From a virus: 36,708 nt of DNA. Numbering within the stretch: the first letter of the stretch is position 1; each line of letters starts with the position of its first letter. Where the stretch lies: positions 1 through 36,708 of IMG/VR virus record IMGVR_UViG_3300050821_003280; one strand, 5' to 3'. Position numbers and translations under genes: made by a program. Below the pieces are notes generated by a model. It searched no databases and had not been told where the DNA came from. It saw only the letters and a list, made by a program, of their open reading frames with translations. Positions 5,649 through 11,426 of the stretch are shown here, in pieces.

Positions 5649-5908
5649 CGCGAGAGCCTCCGGGCCTGCTTGCGGTCCCGATCGTAGTTGGCCCGCGCTC
5701 GCTCCGGCGGTGTCATCACCCCCGCGATCGTGCAAAGCCAGGACAGCTGCTTCTGCGAGAGGTAGGTCCCAAGCCCGTGCGCGGTGGCCTTCTCATGCAT
5801 GGATTTCACGAAGCCGGTCGCTGCATCGGTGCGCGCCTTGTCCGTCGCCTCATCGAGCAGCGCCCGAAAGAGCTCGATGGTCTCGAACCAATTGGCCGCG
5901 GTGCTCAT
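5645..5908 (-). CDS. Helical hypothetical protein, 87 residues
   Basis: The start at ATG 5908 overlaps the preceding stop as ATGA. The product MSTAANWFETIELFRALLDE continues with KARTDAATGFVKSMHEKATA and the motif YLSQKQLSWLCTIAG, then a basic tail (RARANYDRDRKQARRLSR). The LSQKQLSWL segment resembles short motifs in small phage proteins of unknown role. It is soluble and probably a helical bundle. It couples by ATGA to the two-helix membrane protein. Confidence 0.65.
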   Translation of the reverse strand: MSTAANWFETIELFRALLDEATDKARTDAATGFVKSMHEKATAHGLGTYLSQKQLSWLCTIAGVMTPPERARANYDRDRKQARRLSR

Positions 5909-6036
5909 GGGAAATCGCAGTAGGCGGTGAAGCTCGCGCCGTGCCACTCGTAGCGCACGATGCAGCCGTAGATCGAGCAGAAGCGGGTGAGCTGCACGAG
6001 ATTCATGCGCGGGAAGAAAATCACCTTATTGGTCAC
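5905..6036 (-). CDS. 43-residue hypothetical protein, GTG start
   Basis: GTG 6036-6034 overlaps the stop of the preceding micro-gene (GTGA) and was chosen over the internal ATG at 6006 and over the long Arg/Pro-rich upstream extension. The product MTNKVIFFPRMNLVQLTRFC then SIYGCIVRYEWHGASFTAY has alternating hydrophobic residues typical of a small beta sheet and three cysteines. It couples onward by ATGA. Function unknown. Confidence 0.5.
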   Translation of the reverse strand: MTNKVIFFPRMNLVQLTRFCSIYGCIVRYEWHGASFTAYCDFP

Positions 6037-6122
6037 GGGAAGAGCACCGTGAAGATTTGCACGCCGACCTCGAGCACGCCGATGGCGATGCAAAGGCGGA
6101 AGAGCCGATCGTGCGTGCTCAC
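6033..6122 (-). CDS. 29-residue membrane micropeptide, GTG start
   Basis: GTG 6122-6120 overlaps the lipoprotein stop as GTGA, and the TGA at 6035-6033 overlaps the next GTG as GTGA, so it slots exactly between two genes. The product, MSTHDRLFRLCIAIGVLEVG then VQIFTVLFP, is a single hydrophobic helix with a short basic/polar N-terminus. No family is recognisable at this length. Its credibility comes from precise double coupling. Confidence 0.5.
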   Translation of the reverse strand: MSTHDRLFRLCIAIGVLEVGVQIFTVLFP

Positions 6123-6313
6123 TGCGTGCGACATCCGCAGAAATGCGGGTCGACCGTGGCGGCGCGCCGATCACCACGATTTGCCTCGATGGTCGCGGCG
6201 ACAGTCCCGACGATGATGGCACCCCCGAAGGCGGTGAGCCGCGGGTGGCTGGCGAGCGTCTCGCAGCCGCTTAAAAGCAGCAGCGCGATCAGGAACGAGA
6301 GGCGGATGATCAT
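6119..6313 (-). CDS. Small lipoprotein, first gene of the leftward operon
   Basis: The ATG at 6313 is preceded by AAGGAGAG. MIIRLSFLIALLLLSGCETL is a textbook lipoprotein signal, with positive charge, hydrophobic core and LSGC lipobox (Cys 17). The 48-residue mature part contains a second hydrophobic stretch (LTAFGGAIIVGTVAATI) and then a polar Cys-containing tail (DPHFCGC). E-T after the Cys lacks the Asp+2 inner-membrane retention signal, so outer-membrane sorting is possible. As the first product of a strong, repressor-controlled promoter it may alter the host envelope early, for example in superinfection exclusion. That role is inference. Confidence 0.75.
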   Translation of the reverse strand: MIIRLSFLIALLLLSGCETLASHPRLTAFGGAIIVGTVAATIEANRGDRRAATVDPHFCGCRTQ

Positions 6314-6338
6314 GGGACTCTCCTTGTAACTATTACCG

Positions 6339-6366
6339 AGTATACCCCACGGGTATCTCAAGTCAA
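6339..6366 (-). promoter_or_regulatory. Sigma70-type promoter of the leftward operon
   Basis: On the minus strand, TTGACT (complement of 6361-6366) and TATACT (complement of 6339-6344) are separated by 16 nt. Both hexamers are one base from consensus. The predicted start lies about 25 nt upstream of the lipoprotein ATG, leaving room for its AAGGAG site. The spacer contains the operator palindrome. Confidence 0.75.
6342..6356. promoter_or_regulatory. Operator palindrome in the leftward promoter spacer
   Basis: ATACCC-CAC-GGGTAT is a perfect 6+3+6 inverted repeat, placed between the -35 and -10 of the leftward promoter and overlapping the -10. A repressor bound here would exclude RNA polymerase. 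The divergently transcribed Cro/CI-like protein at 6419 is the obvious candidate ligand. No second full copy was seen in the intergenic region. Confidence 0.65.
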
Positions 6367-6380
6367 CAACAAGGTGACCA

Positions 6381-6410
6381 TTGCGGTACAGCGTCACATT
6401 AAGGTAAGAT
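6381..6410 (+). promoter_or_regulatory. Promoter of the repressor gene
   Basis: TTGCGG (6381-6386) and TAAGAT (6405-6410) are 18 nt apart. The -35 is a partial match and the -10 differs at one position, so strength is likely modest. A start about 7 nt after the -10 falls at or within a few bases of the ATG at 6419, implying a leaderless or near-leaderless mRNA. Confidence 0.55.
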
Positions 6411-6418
6411 TTACATCT

Positions 6419-6634
6419 ATGAAAATCGAGACAGTCCGGCGGGTTTTAAACGCGCGCTGCAAGGGCCGCGTGGTGCGTGATGTGGCGGCCGAGATCGGCG
6501 TATCGCGTGGCTTTATCTTCCACGTGCTCGCCGGGCGCAAGCAGCCGGGCCCTAAGGTGCTCGACTACCTCGGGCTCGAACGCTACGAGGCGTATCGGCG
6601 CAAGGCTCCCTTCGCGCGTGCCAAGACGCCGTAG
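6419..6634 (+). CDS. Cro/CI-like helix-turn-helix regulator
   Basis: A 71-residue single-domain DNA-binding protein. The helix-turn-helix spans about residues 19-40: VVRDVAAEIGVSRGFIFHVL, with the Ala-x3-Gly-Val-Ser turn of the XRE/Cro family, followed by AGRKQPGPKVLDYLGLER, a typical dimer-side helix. There is no C-terminal LexA-type cleavage domain, so it is Cro-like in size and not RecA-cleavable. The ATG at 6419 was preferred to an upstream GTG (6374) because the promoter -10 ends at 6410 and lies inside that longer frame. It probably binds the 6342-6356 palindrome and represses the leftward operon. Whether it maintains lysogeny or just times transcription cannot be told. Confidence 0.8.
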   Translation: MKIETVRRVLNARCKGRVVRDVAAEIGVSRGFIFHVLAGRKQPGPKVLDYLGLERYEAYRRKAPFARAKTP

Positions 6635-6642
6635 CAGCGCCC

Positions 6643-7056
6643 TTGGCCGGGCCTTGGATCAAGCTCGAGAAGGCGCTCTATGAGGACCCGCGCATCTGGG
6701 CGATGGCGCGCGTGCTCGCCGAGCGTGACAAGGCCGCGGGGTTCGCCCCGCAGCCTCATTCACGCTTGGTGGTAACCTGTGTGGGAGCTGTGGGTAAGTT
6801 GTGGAAAACTGCCGACGAGCATGTCGACGACGCGGACATCTTGCCCCTTGGACCCGCAGACATAGACGAGCTCACCGGCATCGAGGGCTTCTACCAACTC
6901 CTCCCGAGTGAGTGGCTTCAAGTCCTCGACACGCACCGCGTAAAACTTCCGGGTTATCATACACATAACGGCACCGAAGCTAAGAAAAGGGCGAACGGCG
7001 CAGCGCGCCAACAGAAGTATCGTAACACACATACGTCACCAAGGCGTCACCGATAG
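6643..7056 (+). CDS. Phage replication initiator-like protein (gpO/DnaD-type N-domain), short form
   Basis: This 137-residue protein starts at TTG 6643, giving MAGPWIKLEKALYEDPRIWA, the usual opening of phage replisome-organiser N-terminal winged-helix domains (WIKLEKA...P.I..MAR.L). Later hallmarks are VGAVGKLWKTADEHVDDADI, DIDELTGIEGFYQLL and KLPGYHTHNGTEAKKRANGA. Proteins with this domain load host helicase at the phage origin. It lacks the long C-terminal half of lambda O-like proteins and ends just after the basic ARQQKYRN helix. A small frameshift may have shortened it. It overlaps the start of the repeat cluster proposed as origin, as lambda O contains its own origin. No ribosome binding site is obvious, so it may be translated by reinitiation after the regulator stop 9 nt upstream. 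Confidence 0.65.
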   Translation: MAGPWIKLEKALYEDPRIWAMARVLAERDKAAGFAPQPHSRLVVTCVGAVGKLWKTADEHVDDADILPLGPADIDELTGIEGFYQLLPSEWLQVLDTHRVKLPGYHTHNGTEAKKRANGAARQQKYRNTHTSPRRHR

Positions 7057-7120
7057 CGTTACGGCAGCGTCACGCGAGGCGTTACCTAGACCTTAGACCT
7101 TAAGAATTAAGATTATGAAG
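7021..7120. other. Candidate replication origin: phased GTNAC repeats plus AT-rich tract
   Basis: Six copies of CGT(A/C/T)AC start at 7021, 7034, 7045, 7057, 7068 and 7080, spaced 11-13 bp, about one helical turn, so all would face one side of the DNA. They are followed at about 7087-7120 by an AT-rich stretch containing a tandem TAGACCT and TTAAGAATTAAGATTATGAA. Iterons next to an AT-rich unwinding tract, overlapping the initiator gene's 3' end, is the lambda-type origin layout. The region 7057-7131 is otherwise gene-free. Confidence 0.5.
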
Positions 7121-7131
7121 GGGCCACCAAA

Positions 7132-7587
7132 ATGAAGGGATCGGAGCGAGAGGCATGGGCGGCGCGCGTCGAGGAGCTGCGCCTCAAGCCCAAGCAGGGA
7201 ATCCGATCCGGCAGTCAGGGAGATGCACCGAGAGCGCCGGCGCCGAAAAAGAACCGCCTGCAAAACGCAGCTCGCGCGACCTACGTCGATGGGATCAGGT
7301 TCGCCTCCAAGCTCGAGGCTGATCGGTATCGCGAATTGAAATTATTGCAATTAGCTGGCGATGTGCTGTATACGTTGCGGCAGGTTCCGTTTGTTGTAGC
7401 TACCGGCAAGGTCTACCGCTTAGATTTTATGATTTTCTGGAATCGAAGCGGCACACCGGCGGAGGTCGTGACGTACGAGGACACCAAGGGGCGACTCACT
7501 GAGGTGAGCGCGCTCAAGATCGCAGCGGTGCAGGACCGCTACGGAATCACAATAAAGCTCCTGCGCCGGAAGGACGTGAGCCGATGA
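7132..7587 (+). CDS. DUF1064-family nuclease-like protein
   Basis: A 151-residue protein. After a basic, Pro-rich lead, the core reads YVDGIRFASKLEADRYRELK, then LRQVPFVV, YRLDFMIFW, VVTYEDTKGRLTEVSALKI and YGITIKLLRRK. The order E-x2-R-Y-x2-L, D in a strand, and E-D-x-K-G matches DUF1064 proteins, which have a PD-(D/E)XK restriction-like fold and are thought to be Holliday-junction or branch-resolving nucleases of phages. The catalytic set (Glu of the first helix, Asp of RLDF, Asp and Lys of YEDTKG) appears intact. It lies directly downstream of the replication initiator and candidate origin, consistent with processing replication intermediates. The next gene overlaps its stop as ATGA. Confidence 0.8.
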   Translation: MKGSEREAWAARVEELRLKPKQGIRSGSQGDAPRAPAPKKNRLQNAARATYVDGIRFASKLEADRYRELKLLQLAGDVLYTLRQVPFVVATGKVYRLDFMIFWNRSGTPAEVVTYEDTKGRLTEVSALKIAAVQDRYGITIKLLRRKDVSR

Positions 7588-7754
7588 CGAGCGAACAGAT
7601 CGACGACGAGGACGAGAACGGCACGCCACCACGCGCTCTGCACCTGCCGCGCATTCACTGGACGGCGCGCATAAGCTGCGCGGGAAAATTTTGGCTAGGC
7701 TACTTCGCGCTCATTGCCGCGATCATCTTCGTGGCGAAGCGGTGGCTGCATTGA
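7584..7754 (+). CDS. Single-pass membrane protein, 56 residues
   Basis: The ATG at 7584 overlaps the DUF1064 stop (ATGA). The N-terminus is acidic (MTSEQIDDEDENGTP), then LPRIHWTARISCAGKFW leads into one transmembrane helix (LGYFALIAAIIFVAKRWLH) close to the C-terminus, giving a likely N-in tail-anchored topology. The stop overlaps the next start as TTGA. Function unknown. Double coupling and a clean membrane helix support it. Confidence 0.6.
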   Translation: MTSEQIDDEDENGTPPRALHLPRIHWTARISCAGKFWLGYFALIAAIIFVAKRWLH

Positions 7755-7945
7755 ACTCAAAGCTCGACGCGGAAGGCCGGGCGAATCGCGCCAAGGAAAT
7801 GCTGCGCCAGTACAACAGCGGCATGACCACCGAGAGGATCGGCGAGCTCTGGAGCTTAACGCCCGGGCGCGTTGTACAAATCTTAAACAGTCGCGGGGTG
7901 CAATTTCGCTCCCGAAAAATCGACCCAACCGCGGTGGAGCTATGA
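7751..7945 (+). CDS. Small helix-turn-helix protein, TTG start
   Basis: TTG 7751 overlaps the preceding stop (TTGA), giving a 64-residue protein: MNSKLDAEGRANRAKEMLRQ, YNSGMTTERIGELWSLTPGR, VVQILNSRGVQFRSRK. The segment from MTTERIGELW to VVQILNSRG has the spacing of a helix-turn-helix, like sigma region 4 or resolvase C-terminal domains (recognition helix TPGRVVQIL). Basic residues follow. It could be a transcription regulator of the rightward genes; no target is visible. The frame extends to 7691, but that part overlaps the membrane protein. Confidence 0.6.
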   Translation: MNSKLDAEGRANRAKEMLRQYNSGMTTERIGELWSLTPGRVVQILNSRGVQFRSRKIDPTAVEL

Positions 7946-8190
7946 GCGAGAAACCGGTCTGCGGCAACTGCGCGCACTCACGTAAGCACGAGCAGATGGG
8001 AGGCTTAGGCCTTTTCTGCCACGGCAAAACACCCGACCTGCACCTGCTGCCGCAGGGCAGCCAGGTCATTCGCGGCAAACAGATGCCGATGGGTCTCCAG
8101 TTGGTTGGATTGTGGCCGCCGGTCGATGCGGAGTCTGGCTGGTGCTGCCACCACACCCCAGCAACAATCCCCGGCGAGGTCATGCAGTGA
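7942..8190 (+). CDS. Cys-rich zinc-binding-like phage protein, 82 residues
   Basis: It starts at an ATGA overlap and has Cys at 7, 10, 26, 68 and 69: KPVCGNCAHSRKH, LGLFCHGKTPDL and SGWCCHHTP, with several His near them. This matches a widespread class of small phage proteins whose CxxC...C...C residues probably hold one metal. There is no membrane or signal segment. It sits in the run of coupled genes upstream of the terminase, and its stop overlaps the next start as GTGA. Function unknown. Confidence 0.65.
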   Translation: MSEKPVCGNCAHSRKHEQMGGLGLFCHGKTPDLHLLPQGSQVIRGKQMPMGLQLVGLWPPVDAESGWCCHHTPATIPGEVMQ

Positions 8191-8516
8191 TCAAACAAGC
8201 GGCGCTTTTTCGCGAGCGGATTGTGATCGGCGAGGTGCGCCGGATGTTGAAGTTGATGGAGCTGCACACGAGCGCAGGCTTCCCCGCCGAGACCGATGTG
8301 CTGAATGCGCTCGCCAAGCGCGGCACGGAGGATCTTGAGCTGCCGCTCGTGTCCTTCGTGATGGAGCTCTTGGGCGCGCCACCCTCACGCCCGAGCGAGC
8401 CGCGCTTCGATAAAACCAAGCGCGCACTCGCGAAGAAAACCCCGAAGGGTCCTCGCGGCGTTTCCAAAAAGGAAGCCGCGGCAGCACTCAACGGCGATGC
8501 GGCGGTGAACGCGTGA
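8187..8516 (+). CDS. Hypothetical protein, 109 residues
   Basis: GTG 8187 overlaps the preceding stop (GTGA). The N-terminal two thirds are helical: IKQAALFRERIVIGEVRRML, KLMELHTSAGFPAETDVLNA and LELPLVSFVMELLG. The C-terminal third is basic and flexible (FDKTKRALAKKTPKGPRGVS), suggesting nucleic-acid contact. The next gene begins inside its stop. No motif recognised. Confidence 0.6.
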   Translation: MIKQAALFRERIVIGEVRRMLKLMELHTSAGFPAETDVLNALAKRGTEDLELPLVSFVMELLGAPPSRPSEPRFDKTKRALAKKTPKGPRGVSKKEAAAALNGDAAVNA

Positions 8517-9016
8517 AGAAACCAAACCGATATGGTCCTGCGCCGACGCCGGCCGCTGCAAAGCGTATTACTAGCGCGCCTTCAATATCCCCCGAGGGTG
8601 CGAGCAATGCAACGGCGGCGCCGGCGAAGGTTGGCAAGGGCAAGAAGGTCAAACCCGGCAAGGTGAAGCCTAAGCTGCCACCGCTCGATCCCAACGATGC
8701 GCGCATCTGGCAGGAGACCGCGCAGCACGCCCAAGAGGGAAACGTCAAACTCATGCGCGCGTGTGACATCCTGCGCGAGGGCCTGCAGATGCTGGTGTTC
8801 GCGGAATTCGATCACTCGACCAAGCCACCGACGCCGATGACCTCGAGCATGTTCCGCACCGCAGCGGCCGAGATCTTGGACGCCTATGCGAGCGAGACCG
8901 GGCAGAACTGGCGAAACCCGAAGAACCAGGTGGTGAAGACCCGCGCCGGCAAAGCCGAGGGCCCCAACAACCGCAGCCGCAACATCGGCAACGATGGGAA
9001 AGATTATGCCGACTGA
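8513..9016 (+). CDS. Hypothetical protein with basic disordered N-terminus, 167 residues
   Basis: GTG 8513 overlaps the previous stop (GTGA). Residues 1-55 are Ala/Pro/Lys-rich and probably disordered (KVGKGKKVKPGKVKPKLPPL). Residues 60-125 form helices (DARIWQETAQHAQEGNVKLM, ACDILREGLQMLVFAEFD, TAAAEILDAYASETGQ). The tail is Asn/Arg-rich. The basic tail plus helical core, and a position four genes before the small terminase, would allow a DNA-packaging accessory or nucleoid-type role, but nothing in the sequence proves it. Confidence 0.6.
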   Translation: MKKPNRYGPAPTPAAAKRITSAPSISPEGASNATAAPAKVGKGKKVKPGKVKPKLPPLDPNDARIWQETAQHAQEGNVKLMRACDILREGLQMLVFAEFDHSTKPPTPMTSSMFRTAAAEILDAYASETGQNWRNPKNQVVKTRAGKAEGPNNRSRNIGNDGKDYAD

Positions 9017-9179
9017 GATACCGCCAGAGGCTGGCAAAATCGTCGGCATCGAGCTCACCCGTCCGGGGCTGATCATCGTCGCGTGTGAGCGCGGTATTTA
9101 CGAACTGACCGAAGCAGCGCATCCTGAGCCGCGAAAGATTCGCGAGATTTTGGTTTTATCGAAACCTAACCAGGAGTGA
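9006..9179 (+). CDS. 57-residue hypothetical protein
   Basis: ATG 9006 follows GGGAAAG and overlaps the preceding stop by 11 nt; an ATG at 8994 is possible but lacks a ribosome binding site. The product MPTEIPPEAGKIVGIELTRP then GLIIVACERGIYELTEAAHP is beta-rich, with a helix at the end (RKIREILVL). It may be a small beta sandwich. Not recognised. Confidence 0.5.
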   Translation: MPTEIPPEAGKIVGIELTRPGLIIVACERGIYELTEAAHPEPRKIREILVLSKPNQE

Positions 9180-9184
9180 AGTCC

Positions 9185-9460
9185 ATGACCTCGAAAGCAA
9201 TCGACGGTGTCTCGGCGCTCGCAAGCGCTAAGGCGAAGATGATCTCGGCCGCGGCTGCGCTGCACGCAGTCACTCGGTCCTGCGCGAAGTGTGGCGGCAT
9301 GAAGTTCTCGAAGAAGCCGGCGCCCAATTCCATCGCGCCACCGATGCCAGCAGGTGCTCTGCGCTGCGAGGGCTGCCAAACGGTGTGGCACGCGGAGGAT
9401 CTGACCGGTGCGCGCCGGGAGTTCCTCGCGAAGGAAGCAGGCCAGGCGGAGCGGGTCTGA
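9185..9460 (+). CDS. Zinc-ribbon protein, 91 residues
   Basis: AGGAG 8 nt upstream favours ATG 9185 over the GTG that overlaps the previous stop. An Ala-rich helix (ASAKAKMISAAAALHAV) precedes two CxxC knuckles, SCAKCGG at 33-36 and RCEGCQT at 61-64, a standard zinc ribbon with a Pro-rich loop between them. A charged helix follows (GARREFLAKEAGQAE). The helix-plus-ribbon layout is common in small phage transcription- or DNA-associated proteins. Function not assignable. Confidence 0.65.
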   Translation: MTSKAIDGVSALASAKAKMISAAAALHAVTRSCAKCGGMKFSKKPAPNSIAPPMPAGALRCEGCQTVWHAEDLTGARREFLAKEAGQAERV

Positions 9461-9633
9461 TGGACTCAATGAAACCCGGCGGCGGTGGCCGCTTCAAGGC
9501 GCTCGAGGGGAAACTCGAGCACAAGAAAGGCGTGAGCAATCCCGGGGCGCTCGCCGCCTACATCGGTCGGCGCAAGTACGGCGCGGCGAAGATGGCGAAG
9601 TTCTCGGCCGCTGGTCGCGCTCGCGCTGGCTGA
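9460..9633 (+). CDS. Conserved small basic phage protein, 57 residues
   Basis: ATG 9460 shares one base with the preceding stop (TGATG). The product, MDSMKPGGGGRFKALEGKLE then HKKGVSNPGALAAYIGRRKY and GAAKMAKFSAAGRARAG, carries the FKALE-KL...KGV-NPGALAAYIGR-KYG pattern that recurs in small proteins next to terminase genes of many phages of Gram-negative bacteria. It is strongly basic and compact. The conserved role is unknown; neighbourhood suggests a link to DNA packaging or late gene expression. Confidence 0.65.
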   Translation: MDSMKPGGGGRFKALEGKLEHKKGVSNPGALAAYIGRRKYGAAKMAKFSAAGRARAG

Positions 9634-9634
9634 T

Positions 9635-9739
9635 GTGTTCAGCGGATACCTGCAATGGTGGGATGCGCATCCATGGGCTGCGGTGGTGGTAATCGTGCTC
9701 TGCGGCGGTTCGGTTTGGTGGCTGTGTCGAGGGCGATGA
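9635..9739 (+). CDS. 34-residue membrane micropeptide, GTG start
   Basis: The gap before the small terminase encodes MFSGYLQWWDAHPWAAVVVI then VLCGGSVWWLCRGR from GTG 9635, two bases after the previous stop. It is a single transmembrane helix with five Trp and a basic C-terminus, and it ends one base before the terminase start. No strong ribosome binding site precedes it, so reinitiation is assumed. Hydrophobicity and fit to the gap support it; length makes it uncertain. Confidence 0.4.
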   Translation: MFSGYLQWWDAHPWAAVVVIVLCGGSVWWLCRGR

Positions 9740-9740
9740 C

Positions 9741-10316
9741 TTGTCAAAGAAGCAAACCAAACGGCCCCTTGAAGACCGGCGAGCCCGCTTCGCCCAGGAA
9801 TACGCCAAGGATCTCAACGCCACGCAGGCGGCGATCCGATCGGGCTACGCCGCGGCGAGCGCGCACGTAACAGGCTCCCGTCTGCTAAGTGATGCTAAGG
9901 TTCAAGAAATGGTGCGCTCGCATCACAACGCTCGAACGGCTGCCGCCGGCATCACCATCGAGCGCACGATTAAGGAAATAGCGCGCAACGCCTATTTCGA
10001 CTCCCGCAAGCTCTGGCACACCGATGGGCGCATGAAGTCCCCGAACGAGTGGGACGATGACACGGCCGCGGCCGTCGCCTCGATCGAAGCGGTGGAGACC
10101 ACGCTGTTTAAGGACGAGGGCGGACCAGAGACCGCGGACATGTTCGCGGCCGAGAACGGGTATCACGAGAAAACGATGACCCGCAAAATCAAGACCTGGA
10201 ACAAGATCAGCGCGCTGCAGCAGTGCATCGAGATCTTAGGTATGGGCAAGTCGATCAATCCCGCCGAAGCAGGCGGGCTATCCATCACGATCATTCCGCA
10301 CGGCACGGTGCGCTAG
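9741..10316 (+). CDS. terS: Terminase small subunit
   Basis: This 191-residue protein starts at TTG 9741 after GAGGG. Residues 12-60 hold the Terminase_2-type helix-turn-helix: RRARFAQEYAKDLNATQAAI, RSGYAAASAHVTGSRLLSD, KVQEMVRSHH, the signature of phage small terminases. The middle is helical with acidic stretches (SPNEWDDDTAAAVASIEAVE), and a C-terminal region (ILGMGKSINPAEAGG) probably contacts TerL. Small terminase binds viral DNA at the packaging site and feeds it to the large subunit, encoded 1.9 kb downstream. The separation of terS and terL by five genes is unusual. The TTG start gives the expected family length. Confidence 0.85.
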   Translation: MSKKQTKRPLEDRRARFAQEYAKDLNATQAAIRSGYAAASAHVTGSRLLSDAKVQEMVRSHHNARTAAAGITIERTIKEIARNAYFDSRKLWHTDGRMKSPNEWDDDTAAAVASIEAVETTLFKDEGGPETADMFAAENGYHEKTMTRKIKTWNKISALQQCIEILGMGKSINPAEAGGLSITIIPHGTVR

Positions 10317-10317
10317 G

Positions 10318-10593
10318 GTGAAGGCTACCGGCAAGGCGGGATCGCTCACCCTCTCGCTCAAGATTAAACCGCCGAAGAAAGGCGGCATGGCCTACCTCTT
10401 GATCGAGGATGCCATCAGCGTCAAGGAGCCGAAGCTCGACAAGTCCGATACGGTCTTCTTCCCGATCGCGGACAACGGGCTATCGCGCCAGGACCCCTCA
10501 CAGTCCGAGCTTCCGTTCGGCCGGCAACGCACCACCGTCGACGGTGCAACGGGTGAGATCTTGAGAAACGAAGAGGGGAGAGATGTCGTATGA
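10318..10593 (+). CDS. Conserved phage protein preceding DUF2303, 91 residues
   Basis: GTG 10318 gives MKATGKAGSLTLSLKIKPPK, then GGMAYLLIEDAISVKEPKLD, SDTVFFPIADNGLSRQDPSQ and a tail rich in charged residues. The beta-rich start (GSLTLSLKIKP...) and the NGLSRQDP motif are shared by a family of small phage proteins that habitually precede DUF2303 genes, as here with a 4-nt overlap. The pairing suggests joint function, but the role is unknown. Confidence 0.65.
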   Translation: MKATGKAGSLTLSLKIKPPKKGGMAYLLIEDAISVKEPKLDKSDTVFFPIADNGLSRQDPSQSELPFGRQRTTVDGATGEILRNEEGRDVV

Positions 10594-11426
10594 GCGAAGA
10601 AATTCAGAAAGTGCAATTAAGCGCCCAGGCGCAAGAGATCGCGAAGCCCACGGTGATGACCTTGGGCGAGTCCGAGAAAGCCTTCGCGGTGCTGCCGCCG
10701 GAGAACACCCTGCACGATGTGACGGCCTACATGCCGAAACCGAGGCGCCCGCAGCAGGCGGTGCAGATGTTCTCGGTGCAGTCGCTGGTTGAGTACGTGA
10801 ATCGTTTCTCGACCGCCTCCACCACGGTGTTCGCCGATGAGCGCAAGGGCAGCTACGAGGCGGTGATCGACTACCACCACGGCGATGAGGCGGACGATGA
10901 GCCGAATCCACGCGGCACCTTAGAGCACCGGGCGAGCTACGCCTGCCCACACTCCGAGCAGTGGGTGCTGTGGAATAGCTCCGATAAGAAATGGTTTGGG
11001 CAGGAGGAGTTTGCGAACTTCATCGAGTGCAACCTGATGGACATCGTCGAGCCAGCGGGGGCGACCTTGATGCAGGTCGCGCTCGAGCTGCAGGTGCACA
11101 AGGGTGCGCAGTTCTCAAGCGAGATGCGCCTTGAGAACGGGCAGCGGCGCTTTCGCTACGATGAGACGGTGCGCGGCACCACGCGCGCCGGGGACATCGA
11201 AGTGCCGAGCGCCTTTGCCATCGGCATCCCGGTCTTCATCGACGGCAAGAAGTTCCACGTCGATGCGCGCTTCCGCTATCGGATGGTCGAGGGCGATTTG
11301 GGCATCGGCTACGAGCTCATTCGACCGCTCGATGTGTTCCGCGCGGCGGTGAAGCAGGTAACGGCCGAGATCCAGGGCGGCCTCAAGGAAGGCTTTGGTT
11401 CGGTCTACGCGGGCGTGCGCCCGTGA
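10590..11426 (+). CDS. DUF2303 family protein, 278 residues
   Basis: The product matches the size and order of DUF2303 proteins: an N-terminal region with RPQQAVQMFSVQSLVEYVNR, the stretch STTVFADERKGSYEAVIDYH ending in acidic HHGDEADDEPNPRG, then HRASYACPHSEQWVLWNSSD, and a C-terminal half with AQFSSEMRLENGQRRFRYDE and IGIPVFIDGKKFHVDARFRY. The family is common in tailed phages and prophages of Gram-negative bacteria and has no established function. Here it lies between the two terminase subunits and overlaps both neighbours by 4 nt. Confidence 0.8.
   Translation: MSEEIQKVQLSAQAQEIAKPTVMTLGESEKAFAVLPPENTLHDVTAYMPKPRRPQQAVQMFSVQSLVEYVNRFSTASTTVFADERKGSYEAVIDYHHGDEADDEPNPRGTLEHRASYACPHSEQWVLWNSSDKKWFGQEEFANFIECNLMDIVEPAGATLMQVALELQVHKGAQFSSEMRLENGQRRFRYDETVRGTTRAGDIEVPSAFAIGIPVFIDGKKFHVDARFRYRMVEGDLGIGYELIRPLDVFRAAVKQVTAEIQGGLKEGFGSVYAGVRP

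Noticed and set aside
7691-7750. N-terminal extension of the small helix-turn-helix protein
   Set aside because: It overlaps the coding part of the membrane protein and lacks a ribosome binding site. TTG 7751 at the TTGA junction fits the operon pattern.
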